Shown here: positions 45,599 through 54,378 of the stretch, one piece after another
Position numbering within the stretch: position 1 is the stretch's first letter
Layout of the letters: each line of letters starts with the position of its first letter
Assembly (NCBI RefSeq): GCF_008727735.1
Contig: NZ_CP044227.1
Coordinates: forward strand, 1,054,001-1,118,000
DNA length: 64,000 nucleotides
DNA from: Flintibacter sp. KGMB00164
GTDB lineage: Bacteria > Bacillota > Clostridia > Oscillospirales > Oscillospiraceae
Direction of reading: 5' to 3'
Notes under the pieces: model-generated
What the model was told of the DNA's origin: nothing
The model's database searches: none
What the model saw: only the letters and a program-made list of their open reading frames with translations
Position numbers and translations under genes: made by a program

Positions 45599-46335
45599 TG
45601 AAGGTGCTGGTCGTGGAGGACGAGGAGATGATCCGCAAGGGCATCGTGTTGGCAGTGGATTGGGCCGCTCTGGACTGTGTGGTAGTGGGCGAGGCCTCCA
45701 ACGGAGAAGAGGGGCTGCAGGCCGCTGAGCGCTACGCCCCCACCCTCATTATCACCGATCTGAAGATGCCCAAAATGGACGGAATCGAGATGCTGCGCCG
45801 TCTGCGGGAGGCGGGAAACAACGCCTTTGTCATTATCCTCACCGCCTACGACAGCTTCGCTTACGCCCAAAGCGCCCTGCGCCTGGGAGCGGTGGACTTT
45901 CTTCTAAAACCGTTTCATGACGGGGAGTTGGAGCAGGCCGTGCAGGCTTTGCGCCGCCGTATGGAACCATCCCAGGGGGAGCCGGCCATCCCGGGGCTGA
46001 AAAAGGGAGACAAGAGCAAATATGTGCTCCAAGCGATGAGCTATATCGGAGAGCATTACGACAACCCCAACATTACGGTGGCGGAAATTGCCCAGTCTAT
46101 CGGCATCAGCGAGGGCCATCTGAGCCATACCTTTAAGAAAGAGACCGATTACACCTTGCTCAATTACCTCACCCGATACCGCATCCACAAAGCGATGGAG
46201 CTGCTGCGGGACTGCCGGGTCAAGGTGTATGAGGTGGCCCAGCAGGTGGGGTACAAAGATATCACCTACTTTTCTGCTACCTTCAAAAAGGTGGTGGGCA
46301 TCAGCCCCTCGGAATATCAGGATACCAGCCATTAA
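45595..46335 (+). CDS. YesN/AraC-type response regulator
   Basis: Response regulator of 246 residues. The receiver (1-120) has VEDEEMIRKGI, the phospho-aspartate in LIITDLKMPKMDG and KPF in FLLKPFHDG; the AraC-type double HTH (about 145-246) has TVAEIAQSIGISEGHLSHTFKKE (core ISEGHLSHTFKK) and VAQQVGYKDITYFSATFKKVVG. It is co-translated with the kinase. The likely target is the divergent importer operon at 42651. A terminator follows immediately. Confidence 0.87.
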   Translation: MMKVLVVEDEEMIRKGIVLAVDWAALDCVVVGEASNGEEGLQAAERYAPTLIITDLKMPKMDGIEMLRRLREAGNNAFVIILTAYDSFAYAQSALRLGAVDFLLKPFHDGELEQAVQALRRRMEPSQGEPAIPGLKKGDKSKYVLQAMSYIGEHYDNPNITVAEIAQSIGISEGHLSHTFKKETDYTLLNYLTRYRIHKAMELLRDCRVKVYEVAQQVGYKDITYFSATFKKVVGISPSEYQDTSH

Positions 46336-46370
46336 AAAAACAGATCGGGCGAAAGCCCGATCTGCTTTTT
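46336..46370. terminator. bidirectional terminator between the regulator and bcp
   Basis: The stem CAGATCGGGC / GCCCGATCTG (46341-46350, 46355-46364) with a GAAA tetraloop is flanked by an A-run and a T-run, so both converging genes end here. Confidence 0.85.
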
Positions 46371-46379
46371 TAATAAATC

Positions 46380-46838
46380 TTATTGATTTAAAAGCTCCAG
46401 AATTTGCGCGGCATTGGTGTCCGGCTTGACCTTAGGCATAACGGCCTGGATCATGCCCTGCTCATCGATGAGATAGGTGGAGCGTACCACGCCCATGCTC
46501 ACCTTGCCATACATCTTTTTCTCCTGCCACACGCCGTAGGCCTGGAGCACGGTGAGCTCCGGGTCGGAGAGGAGCGTGAAGGGCAGGGTATACTTGTCGG
46601 CGAACTTCCGGTGGGAGGCAGTGGAGTCCTTGCTCACGCCAATGACCACGGTGTTCAAAGCCTTGAACTGGGCAAATGCGCCGGCAAAGGCACAGGCCTG
46701 GCGGGTGCAGCCGGGGGTGTTGTCCCGGGGATAGAAATAGAGCACGACCTTCTTGCCCAGAAAATCAGACAGGGAGACAGGATTGCCGTCCTGGTCAGGG
46801 AGGGTAAATTCGGGGGCTTTCGTTCCAACTTCCAACAT
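46380..46838 (-). CDS. bcp: thiol peroxidase / peroxiredoxin, Bcp type
   Basis: Cytoplasmic peroxiredoxin (152 residues) that reduces peroxides with thioredoxin. The motif YFYPRDNTPGCTRQACAF holds the peroxidatic cysteine (PGCT); the usual resolving cysteine five residues on is replaced by alanine in the order CTRQAC, where C at the fifth position is in fact present, so both Bcp cysteines are kept. VIGVSKDS is also typical. It precedes a YaaA-type peroxide-stress gene in the reverse direction only six bases away, so the two may be read together. Confidence 0.9.
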   Translation of the reverse strand: MLEVGTKAPEFTLPDQDGNPVSLSDFLGKKVVLYFYPRDNTPGCTRQACAFAGAFAQFKALNTVVIGVSKDSTASHRKFADKYTLPFTLLSDPELTVLQAYGVWQEKKMYGKVSMGVVRSTYLIDEQGMIQAVMPKVKPDTNAAQILELLNQ

Positions 46839-46843
46839 TGGTT

Positions 46844-47593
46844 TTATTCTCCTTCCGTATAAAAAATCAGTTCGGTGGGGGTAGAGGCGCTCGGGTCAAA
46901 CCGGTAGCCCAGCCCCTGAAAGGCGGGCAGGTCTTCCTGGCGGGTGATCTGGTTTTGAGCCAGCCAGCGGACCATCTCGCCTCGGGCCATTTTACATTGT
47001 GTGCCTCGCTCGGCCAGCTTGCCGCCCTTCCAGATGCCGAAACGGCAGGTGATTAGTTCCGTCCCATGGGGCAGGTGGGGGGCGACGGCGCGGCTATACT
47101 CCTTGGAGGCCAGGTTCAGCACCCAGTCGCCCTCCTCAGCCAGCGTTTGTGCCAGACGGTTGCCCCAGAATTCATACAAATTCTTTGCCCTTTCCACAGC
47201 CAGCTTGGCCTGCATCTCCAGGCGATAGGGGGTGACGCCGTCAAAGGGACGAAGCACCCCGTAAAACCCGGAGAGGATACGCAGATGCGCCTGGAGGTAG
47301 TCCAGAGCCTGGGATTCCAGCACGCCGGGGGCCATGTACTGGTACTGGATCCCCTGGTAGGAGAGAATCGCGGGGGTGAGGTCACCCTCCAACTCCATGG
47401 TCTCCAGCCGTTGGACGTTGAGACGGGCGATAGCATCGTTGCAGCTCCAGAGACTCTGGAGTTCCTGGGGCGACATGGCCCGCAAGACCTTCAGAAGTTG
47501 TCTGGTCTGGGGCAGAAACTGGGGAACCGACCGGGGAGCGAGACTGTCCCGGTCTTCCACCATTTTTTTCGCAGGTGAGATGATAATTTGCAT
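46844..47593 (-). CDS. yaaA: YaaA-family peroxide-stress protein
   Basis: DUF328/UPF0246 protein (249 residues). MQIIISPAKKMVEDRD is the family start, and SGFYGVLRPFDGVTPYRLEM is the central signature. In E. coli YaaA lowers free iron and DNA damage under hydrogen peroxide and shows a DNA-binding fold. The start at 47593 is set by family similarity; the ribosome site (ACGAGG) is weak, and a longer frame adds 36 residues unlike the family. It lies directly upstream of bcp on the same strand, which fits a shared oxidant response. Confidence 0.87.
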   Translation of the reverse strand: MQIIISPAKKMVEDRDSLAPRSVPQFLPQTRQLLKVLRAMSPQELQSLWSCNDAIARLNVQRLETMELEGDLTPAILSYQGIQYQYMAPGVLESQALDYLQAHLRILSGFYGVLRPFDGVTPYRLEMQAKLAVERAKNLYEFWGNRLAQTLAEEGDWVLNLASKEYSRAVAPHLPHGTELITCRFGIWKGGKLAERGTQCKMARGEMVRWLAQNQITRQEDLPAFQGLGYRFDPSASTPTELIFYTEGE

Positions 47594-47673
47594 ATGTGGT
47601 CCTCGTAGTGTTGGGATGACAGACGGCTGTGCACCTTGCCAAGGCGGCCGGTCTGCCCTATACTGGATATAAC

Positions 47674-48078
47674 TCAGCGCCGGGAGCCTTTGATCTGGCA
47701 AAACTGATACGCCTGGGAGAGCCAGCCCAGCAGTTCGCCGTCAATCTCCTCCGGTTGGGAGACCACCACATGGTGGGTCCAGCGATTTGGGTAGGGCTCT
47801 ACCGCTACGGCGATGCGGGGAGAGATCACCTGCCGCTCCAGGCCGAAGGTCACCAGCAGACATTCCTTGGGCCAGTCCTTTTTCCGGCGTACCGGAATAG
47901 AGGCAGCGGCAAACAGTTTGGGGCAGTAAAAGCTGATTTGGCTTTTTTGTACCTTGACCGAAGCGTCGGGGAAGGCCTGTTCCATGGATTCAAATAACCT
48001 CTGATAGAGGGAGAACTCCCGTGGTTTGCCGTCAAAGTAAAATAGCAGATCACTTTCGTAGTGTTCCGGACGGTTCAT
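47674..48078 (-). CDS. DUF5655-like small protein
   Basis: Soluble 134-residue protein. The pattern FSLYQRLFESMEQAFPDASVKVQKSQISFY (core VKVQKSQISF) and WTHHVVVSQPEEIDGELLGWLSQAY matches what I recall of DUF5655, whose function is not known. AAAGGAGG lies 8 bases before ATG 48078. It is separated from yaaA by 80 bases with no clear signal, and it could be the first gene of the yaaA-bcp unit. Confidence 0.6.
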   Translation of the reverse strand: MNRPEHYESDLLFYFDGKPREFSLYQRLFESMEQAFPDASVKVQKSQISFYCPKLFAAASIPVRRKKDWPKECLLVTFGLERQVISPRIAVAVEPYPNRWTHHVVVSQPEEIDGELLGWLSQAYQFCQIKGSRR

Positions 48079-48240
48079 CCCACATGCCTCCTTTGTCCCG
48101 CGCTGTTGGGGCCATTGTACCACAGAACGCAGGACATGGGAAGCAGATAAAAGAGTCCATATTATTGGACTTGATCTTTGCTAAACTAAAAGCAACGATA
48201 CCGTACAGCAGATGAGACGGGAAGAAAGGCAGGGAGAGGC

Positions 48241-49233
48241 ATGGCCCGCGCACCCTTTCAAAAGTTGAAAATCTTATATATTATGGACTATCTTCTGCGT
48301 TATTCCGATGAATACCACCCGGTCACTGTGGCACAGCTCATTGAGGAACTGGGGAAACGGGGCATCTCCGCCGAGCGCAAAAGCATCTACGACGACCTGG
48401 AGGCCCTGCGCACCTATGGATTGGACCTGGTGCAGACGGGACGGGGAAGAAACAGCGGCTGCTATGTGGCCGGACGGGATTTTGAACTGCCTGAGCTGAA
48501 GCTGTTGGTGGACAGCGTACAGTCCTCCAAGTTTATCACGCAGAAAAAGACCATGAGCCTCATTAAAAAAATCGAGGGGTTGGCCAGTGTCCACCAGGCC
48601 CAGGAGCTCAATCGTCAGGTGTTTGTGAAAAACCGGATTAAGACCATGAACGAGTCCATCTACTACAACGTGGACGAGATCCACCGGGGTATCGCCGCCA
48701 ACCGAAAGATCCGCTTTCACTACTTTGAGTACAATATGGAAAAGCAGCGGCAGCTGCGCCGGAATGGGGACTGGTATGTGATCAGCCCCTACGCCCTTAC
48801 TTGGGATGATGAGAACTACTACCTGGTGGGCTTTGACTCCCAGGCCGGGATCATTAAGCACTTCCGGGTGGACAAGATGGCTCAGATCGGCACCACCGAG
48901 GAGCCAAGGGATGGCCAGGAGGTCTATGCGGCCCTGGACATGGGACTGTATGCCCGGCAGGTATTTGGCATGTTTTCCGGAGAACCCGTGTGGGTACGCC
49001 TGCGTTTTGATCGGGGGCTGGTGGGAGCGGTGCTGGACCGGCTGGGCCAGGAGGTCATGCTGGTGCCCGAGGATGAGGAGCACTTCACCGTACGGACTCA
49101 GGTGGTAGTCAGTCCCCAGTTTTTCGGTTGGCTGTGTGGTTTCGGTAAACGGGCCAAGGTGCTGGAGCCTGAGAACGTTGTGAACGCCATGGCAGAGTAT
49201 GTAGAGAACATCAGCCAGATGTATAAGATGTAA
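48241..49233 (+). CDS. WYL-domain transcriptional regulator
   Basis: Regulator of 330 residues with an N-terminal HTH (about 8-70; AERKSIYDDLEAL is the recognition region) and a WYL domain (about 140-215; WYVISPYALTWDDENYYLVGF and FRVDKM). WYL proteins bind ligands such as nucleotides or nucleic acid, and often regulate DNA-damage or defence genes. No defence genes were found next to it, so the target is unknown. AGGGAGAGG precedes the ATG. Divergent from the DUF5655-like gene. Confidence 0.87.
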   Translation: MARAPFQKLKILYIMDYLLRYSDEYHPVTVAQLIEELGKRGISAERKSIYDDLEALRTYGLDLVQTGRGRNSGCYVAGRDFELPELKLLVDSVQSSKFITQKKTMSLIKKIEGLASVHQAQELNRQVFVKNRIKTMNESIYYNVDEIHRGIAANRKIRFHYFEYNMEKQRQLRRNGDWYVISPYALTWDDENYYLVGFDSQAGIIKHFRVDKMAQIGTTEEPRDGQEVYAALDMGLYARQVFGMFSGEPVWVRLRFDRGLVGAVLDRLGQEVMLVPEDEEHFTVRTQVVVSPQFFGWLCGFGKRAKVLEPENVVNAMAEYVENISQMYKM

Positions 49234-49238
49234 GACAG

Positions 49239-49270
49239 ACGCGGCGCGGAGATTCTTCTCCGCGCCGCGT
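49239..49270. terminator. GC-rich terminator between WYL regulator and murC
   Basis: A perfect 14-bp stem (49239-49252 with 49257-49270, loop TTCT) lies between the convergent genes. The T-run is short (TTTCT), so termination may be partial. Confidence 0.65.
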
Positions 49271-49297
49271 TTCTATGTCAATATTTAAGAGAGGGCA

Positions 49298-50668
49298 TTA
49301 CGCCTGCTTCAGCAGAGCCTCTCCGGCCAGATAGATATCTCCTGCGCCTACGGTGATCAGCAGATCGCCGGGCTGGGCCAGCTCCTTGAAGCGGGTCGTC
49401 ACATCTTCCAGCGTGGGGCAGAATTCCGCATTGGGGATGCGGTCGGCCAGGTCCTTGGAGGAGATGCCCAGAGTATCGGTCTCCCGGGCGGCAAAGATCT
49501 CGGCCAGCAGCACTTTGTCGGGCAGCTTGAGCACCTCCACAAAGTCGTCAAAGAGTTCCTTGGTGCGGGTGTAGGTGTGGGGCTGGAACGCGCAGATCAC
49601 CCGCTGATAGCCCAGAGTCTTCACGGTAGACAGCAGAGCCTGGAGCTCATGGGGATGGTGGGCGTAATCATCATAGACCACCGCACCGTGGTACTCACCC
49701 TTGTGCTCAAACCGGCGGCCTGCTCCGCCGAAGGCGTACAGGCCCTCTCGAATGGCCTCCACGGGGACATTCAGCTGCAGAGCGGCTCCGGCGGCGGCCA
49801 GCGCATTGCGCACATTGTGGATGCCGGGCACACGCAGAGAGATGGAGCCCAGAGTCTTACCCTTGTAGATCAGATCAAAGGTAGGCAGCCCCTTGTTCCA
49901 GGTGAGGTTGGCCGCGTGGATATCCCCCTGCTCCAGTCCAAAGGTGAGCATGGGTTTGTCCAGATCTTTCAGGGCGTCCATGGTGTTGGCGTCGTCCCCG
50001 TCGGCTACCACGCAGCCGCCCTGAGGCACCAGCTGGGCAAAACGGCGGAAGGAGTGCTTTACGTCCTCCAAATCCTTGAAAAAGTCCAGGTGGTCAGCAT
50101 CCACGTTAAGGATAACCGCTACGGTGGGGAAGAAGGAGAGGAAGGAGTTGCAGTACTCACAGGACTCCAGAATGATGGTGTCTCCTTTACCTACCCGGTG
50201 ACCCGCGCCCAAAGCGGGCAGTACGCCGCCGATCATGACGGTGGGGTCCCGCTGGGCGGCCAGGAAGATGTGGGTACACATGGAGGTAGTCGTGGTTTTG
50301 CCGTGGGTGCCTGCCACGCACAGGGCGTTCTGGTAGTGGCGCATAATGGCGCCCCAGGCCTGGGCCCGTTCAAAGACGGGGATACCGGCAGCCCGGGCGG
50401 CGGCGATCTCAGGATTGTCGTCGTGGACGGCCGCGGTACGGATGACGCAGTCTGCTCCCTGTACGCTCTCGGGCAGGTGGCCAATGACCACGGGGATGCC
50501 CAAAGAGCGCAGATGGGCCACTGTTGCACTCTCGTGGAGATCGGAGCCGGTGATGTTTACCCCTGCGCCGTGGAGCACCTCGCCCAGAGGGGACATGGAC
50601 ACGCCGCCGATGCCCACCAGATGAGCGCGCTTGCCGGGACGGATATAATCATGGATATCAGGGTTCAT
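49298..50668 (-). CDS. murC: UDP-N-acetylmuramate--L-alanine ligase
   Basis: Mur ligase (456 residues, normal length) that adds L-Ala to UDP-MurNAc, the first peptide step of peptidoglycan. The UDP-sugar domain begins HLVGIGGVSMSPLGEVLHGAG; the ATP loop is AGTHGKTTT; YDDYAHHPHEL is the C-terminal MurC/Mpl signature. The start at 50668 has GAGGTG upstream, and the longer frame adds eight residues without a site. It is alone here, apart from the dcw cluster, with its own promoter. Confidence 0.93.
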   Translation of the reverse strand: MNPDIHDYIRPGKRAHLVGIGGVSMSPLGEVLHGAGVNITGSDLHESATVAHLRSLGIPVVIGHLPESVQGADCVIRTAAVHDDNPEIAAARAAGIPVFERAQAWGAIMRHYQNALCVAGTHGKTTTTSMCTHIFLAAQRDPTVMIGGVLPALGAGHRVGKGDTIILESCEYCNSFLSFFPTVAVILNVDADHLDFFKDLEDVKHSFRRFAQLVPQGGCVVADGDDANTMDALKDLDKPMLTFGLEQGDIHAANLTWNKGLPTFDLIYKGKTLGSISLRVPGIHNVRNALAAAGAALQLNVPVEAIREGLYAFGGAGRRFEHKGEYHGAVVYDDYAHHPHELQALLSTVKTLGYQRVICAFQPHTYTRTKELFDDFVEVLKLPDKVLLAEIFAARETDTLGISSKDLADRIPNAEFCPTLEDVTTRFKELAQPGDLLITVGAGDIYLAGEALLKQA

Positions 50669-50733
50669 AGAGAAACACCTCAAAAAATACAAATTTCAGC
50701 CCGCATACTCGGTGCGGACGCCAACGCACAGCT

Positions 50734-50762
50734 ATTATAATACAGTAAACCGGGAATCACAA
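50734..50762 (-). promoter_or_regulatory. murC promoter
   Basis: On the reverse strand TTGTGA (50762-50757), a 17-base spacer and a perfect TATAAT (50739-50734) lie about 65 bases before the murC start. Confidence 0.65.
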
Positions 50763-50785
50763 GGGGAAAGCCGGGAGAGGCCAGG

Positions 50786-50815
50786 AAAAACGCCCGATGA
50801 TTTCACATCGGGCGT
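50786..50815 (-). terminator. terminator of the secreted-protein gene
   Basis: The stem CGCCCGATG / CATCGGGCG (50791-50799, 50806-50814) is followed on the reverse strand by a T-run (complement of 50786-50790). It closes the gene that ends at 50833. Confidence 0.8.
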
Positions 50816-50832
50816 CTTTCCAAAGGAGAAAC

Positions 50833-51465
50833 TCACGCAGAGATAGTCAAAGAATCAATGATAAAACCAAACATGGTGTCCCGGGGGCTCAGGGTGGACT
50901 GGAAGGTGTACAGGGTGTTGCCATCCTCCAGAGCGGTCATCCGGCCGGAGAGGATCACCTGTCCATTGTCCTGGGGCTGAGTGTCATCCACCGTGACCTG
51001 AATGAGAGCCTCATCGCCCCGCGCCAGATGATAGGAATCATCGGAAGCGAAGTAAGCGATCCGCTGGGAGATGGGAGCGGGGATCTCGGGGAGCTGAGCC
51101 ACATCGGGGTAGAGCGCAGCAGCATAGTCCCGGACCATCTCGGAGGGGAGAATCATGGTGTCGTCGGTGAATTCTGCCCGCTCATCCATCTGGCCGTAGA
51201 GGCTGAGCATGTAGTACAGGCTGGTCCACAGAAACTCACTGTCGCTGGGGTCGTAGTCCAGGTGGTTTTCCGTCATAGCCAACACCAGAGCGTGGACAGC
51301 GGGGGTCATAGCCTGAGCCGCATTGGTCTGGGCGGGCACGTTGCCGTGGACCTCTTCGGTAGACACGGCGGGGAGGGATTCCTGCTGAGACTGGGTCAGA
51401 GCGGCAGCGCCCAGGGGGAAGATAAGAAGGGAAACAATAGTCAGGGACAGGATCAGCTTTTTCAC
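50833..51465 (-). CDS. exported protein of unknown function
   Basis: I do not recognise this 210-residue protein. It has a clear signal peptide (MKKLILSLTIVSLLIFPLGAAALT, cleavage probably after AAALT-like residues near 22), then an alpha-rich part (about 50-135) with tyrosines and methionines, and a beta-like end (GQVILSGRMTALEDG, LYTFQSTLSPRDTMFGF). It has no lipobox or wall anchor, so it may be released or held at the wall by charge. GTG 51465 follows AAAGGAGGG. It is a single-gene unit with its own terminator. Confidence 0.7.
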   Translation of the reverse strand: MKKLILSLTIVSLLIFPLGAAALTQSQQESLPAVSTEEVHGNVPAQTNAAQAMTPAVHALVLAMTENHLDYDPSDSEFLWTSLYYMLSLYGQMDERAEFTDDTMILPSEMVRDYAAALYPDVAQLPEIPAPISQRIAYFASDDSYHLARGDEALIQVTVDDTQPQDNGQVILSGRMTALEDGNTLYTFQSTLSPRDTMFGFIIDSLTISA

Positions 51466-51793
51466 AGCGGAACCCTCCTTTCATTCTTTGGATTATAAAC
51501 AGTATATCAAATAGGGCTGTCATGGTGGTTTCGAAGCGATTACATGGGAATGAAAAAAGAGTTACAAATTAGTTGCAAAATGTGGGCTTGTCCGGGATGT
51601 AGGAAAGCGTCGATGCAGGATGAGGATTCTTATCCTGCAATATCAGAACTTTCAATGGAAGTATATGCCCGGGAAGGACAAACCATACCAAAAAAATGCG
51701 GGGAAACCAAAGTACGGCACCCGGTTGACCCGGGAGCGGGTTTTCGGTACAATGAAGGACACGAATTATCTTATAAAGACAGGACGGATCACC
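51466..51793 (+). promoter_or_regulatory. intergenic region with the pcrA promoter
   Basis: No gene lies in this 328-base stretch. A strong promoter is at 51725-51753: TTGACC, a 17-base spacer and TACAAT. An inverted repeat TGCAGGAT / ATCCTGCA (51614-51621, 51632-51639) sits upstream. The in-frame ATG at 51752 overlaps the -10 box and so cannot be the pcrA start; this sets the start at 51794. A TTATAAT -10-like box for the divergent gene lies near 51490. Confidence 0.7.
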
Positions 51794-54259
51794 ATGCTGG
51801 ATCATCAACAGGAACAACGTTTTGCTGCCGCGCGCCGCGCGGCCATTGCCCGGGACTTTGCCCGCCTTAACCCGGAACAGCAAAAGGCGGTACTTACGAC
51901 GCAGGGACCTCTGCTGCTGCTGGCAGGAGCGGGCAGCGGAAAGACCACGGTACTGATTAACCGCATTGCCAACCTGATGCGCTACGGCCGGGGTTCGGAC
52001 AGTGCGGAAGTGCCCGAATGGGTCTCTCCGGAGGACCTGGACTTCTTGGAGACCTACGCTAAAACCGGAGAGGGGGACCGGGACAGAATGGTCTCCCTGT
52101 GTGCCCTGGACCCTGCGGCTCCCTGGACGATTTTGGCCATTACCTTTACCAATAAAGCCGCCGGGGAACTGAAGGACCGCCTGTCCGCCATGCTGGGTCC
52201 TGAGGCGGAGGACGTCTGGGCCTCCACCTTCCACTCGGCCTGCGTGCGCATCCTGCGCCGGGATATTGAGCGGCTGGGCTTTGCCTCTTCCTTTACTATC
52301 TACGACACCGACGACTCTCTGCGGGTCATTAAGGACTGCCTCAAGGAACTGGAGCTGGACGACAAGCAGTTCCCGCCCCGGTCGGTCTTGGGCTACATCT
52401 CCCGGGCCAAGGATCAGATGCTGCTGGCAGAGGACTACGCCGCCCAGAGCGAAAAGAGTGGAGACTACCGCCTGAATAAAATCGCCAAGGTGTATACCCG
52501 CTACCAGCACCGGCTGTGGGAGGCCAACGCCCTGGACTTTGACGATATCATCCTGCACACGGTGCGGCTGCTTCAGCAATTTGAAGAGGTACGCGCCTAT
52601 TACCAGCGGAAATTCCGCTACGTTCTCATTGACGAGTACCAGGACACCAATAATCTGCAATATCTGCTGGCCTCCACCCTGGCGGGGGGCTATGAGAACT
52701 TCTGCGTGGTGGGCGATGACGACCAGTCCATCTACCGCTTCCGGGGAGCCACCATTGAGAACATCCTCTCCTTTGAAAAGCAGTACCCCCGCTGCCGCAC
52801 CATCCGCCTGGAGGAGAACTACCGCTCTACCAAGCACATTCTGGAGGCCTCCAATGCGGTCATCCGCAACAACCAGGGCCGAAAAGGCAAAGAGTTGTGG
52901 ACTAAGGCTGGGGAGGGGGAGAAGCTCCAGGTCTACACCGCCATGAACGAAAACGACGAGGCTCAGTACGTAGCCAATCAGATTCTGGACGATTTCGGCC
53001 AGGGCCGGGCCTGGAAGGATCACGCGGTACTCTACCGGATGAACGCTCAGTCCAACCAGCTGGAGACCGCCTTCAAGCGCAGCGGCATCCCCTACCGCAT
53101 CATCGGCGGCACCCGGTTCTTTGACCGGGCCGAGGTCAAGGACATGACGGCCTATCTGGCGGTGCTCAACAACCCGGAGGATGACCTGCGCCTCCAGCGT
53201 ATCATCAACAACCCGCCCCGGGGCATCGGAGCCAAGACCATTGAGACGGCACAGGCCATCGCCCAGCGGGAGGGGGCTTCCCTCTACGCCGTCATCGACA
53301 ACGCACGGATGTATCCGGAACTGGAGCGGTCAGCGGCCAAGCTGGCGGCCTTTACCAACCTGATGGGGGAGCTGACCGGGCTGCTGACCACCCTGCCGCT
53401 GGACCAATTTTATGAGGAGATGATGATCCGCACCGGCTACGCCGCTATGCTGGAAACCAAGAACACGGTGGAGGACCGTACCCGCCTGGAGAACATCCGG
53501 GAGCTGCTCACCTCCATCCGGGGCTATATGGAGAATGCCGGGGACGAGCCTACGTTGGCCGGTTTCCTGGATGAAATCGCGCTGTACACCGACCTGGACA
53601 GCCACGACCCGGATCAGGATTGCGTGGTAATGATGACCATGCACTCGGCCAAGGGCCTGGAGTTCCCAGTGGTCTTTGTGGTGGGAGCTGAGGAGGGCAT
53701 CTTCCCCGGTATCCGGGCCATCGGAGAGCCCGACGAGATGGAGGAGGAGCGGCGTCTGTGCTACGTGGCCATGACCCGGGCCAAGGAGAAGCTCTACCTC
53801 ACCTGTGCAGGCCAGCGTATGCTCTTTGGCCGCACCAGCGCCAACCGTCCCTCCCGCTTCCTGGAGGAGATTCCCCCGGAGCACCTGGAGCGCTCCGGCC
53901 GGAATTTCCTGGATCGGGGCGACAGCTGGGGTGGGATGCCCTCCCGCACCTCTGGTTATGGCGGATATGCCAAGCCGGAGCGCAGCCCCTATGACCAGCG
54001 GCCGGAACCCCGGGCGCCTCAGCGCCGGGACTACGGCGGGTTCTCCCGGGCTATGGGTGCCTCGGCTGCGCCCAAGGGCGGCGCCGACCTGTCCGCCTTC
54101 CATAAGGGAGATATGGTGCGTCACAAGGCCTTTGGCCAGGGCATGATTCTGTCCATCCAGAAGATGGGAGGCGACGCCCTGGTAGAGATTGCTTTTGACA
54201 ACGTGGGCACGAAACGGTTGATGCTCAAGTCCGCCGCCGCCCATATGACCAAGGTGTAA
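51794..54259 (+). CDS. pcrA: ATP-dependent DNA helicase, UvrD/PcrA type
   Basis: Superfamily 1A helicase of 821 residues acting in repair and replication restart. It opens with LNPEQQKAVLTTQGPLLLLAGAGSGKTTVLINRI (Q motif and Walker A, core AGAGSGKTT), then FTNKAAGELKDR (Ia), DEYQDTN (Walker B), GDDDQSIYRFRGA (III), ENYRST (IV), MTMHSAKGLEF (V) and EERRLCYVAMTRAKE (VI). A linker rich in Gly, Pro and Arg (about 700-760) leads to a KOW-like RNA-polymerase-binding end (GDMVRHKAFGQGMIL). The promoter at 51725 excludes earlier starts. The linker is longer than I expect for PcrA. Confidence 0.92.
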   Translation: MLDHQQEQRFAAARRAAIARDFARLNPEQQKAVLTTQGPLLLLAGAGSGKTTVLINRIANLMRYGRGSDSAEVPEWVSPEDLDFLETYAKTGEGDRDRMVSLCALDPAAPWTILAITFTNKAAGELKDRLSAMLGPEAEDVWASTFHSACVRILRRDIERLGFASSFTIYDTDDSLRVIKDCLKELELDDKQFPPRSVLGYISRAKDQMLLAEDYAAQSEKSGDYRLNKIAKVYTRYQHRLWEANALDFDDIILHTVRLLQQFEEVRAYYQRKFRYVLIDEYQDTNNLQYLLASTLAGGYENFCVVGDDDQSIYRFRGATIENILSFEKQYPRCRTIRLEENYRSTKHILEASNAVIRNNQGRKGKELWTKAGEGEKLQVYTAMNENDEAQYVANQILDDFGQGRAWKDHAVLYRMNAQSNQLETAFKRSGIPYRIIGGTRFFDRAEVKDMTAYLAVLNNPEDDLRLQRIINNPPRGIGAKTIETAQAIAQREGASLYAVIDNARMYPELERSAAKLAAFTNLMGELTGLLTTLPLDQFYEEMMIRTGYAAMLETKNTVEDRTRLENIRELLTSIRGYMENAGDEPTLAGFLDEIALYTDLDSHDPDQDCVVMMTMHSAKGLEFPVVFVVGAEEGIFPGIRAIGEPDEMEEERRLCYVAMTRAKEKLYLTCAGQRMLFGRTSANRPSRFLEEIPPEHLERSGRNFLDRGDSWGGMPSRTSGYGGYAKPERSPYDQRPEPRAPQRRDYGGFSRAMGASAAPKGGADLSAFHKGDMVRHKAFGQGMILSIQKMGGDALVEIAFDNVGTKRLMLKSAAAHMTKV

Positions 54260-54303
54260 GCAGACAATTTGTTAGAAAAACCGGCGATGTAAGCTTTGGT
54301 TGA

Positions 54304-54346
54304 CAAAAAGGAAGGGAGATTTGGTTGCCGATTCCCTTCCTTTTTG
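54304..54346 (+). terminator. pcrA terminator
   Basis: A 14-bp perfect stem, CAAAAAGGAAGGGA / TCCCTTCCTTTTTG (54304-54317, 54333-54346) with a 15-base loop, ends in T5. It separates pcrA from the XRE gene. Confidence 0.7.
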
Positions 54347-54378
54347 CTACCGTCAAACCAGAGAGGAGGGACAAGATC

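Noticed and set aside
48241-49233. WYL regulator as the marker of a defence island
   Set aside because: Neighbours are a DUF5655-like gene, yaaA, bcp and murC; no nuclease, restriction, CRISPR or toxin gene was found near it.
51752-51793. An earlier start for pcrA at ATG 51752
   Set aside because: This ATG overlaps the -10 box of a near-consensus promoter and has no ribosome site.
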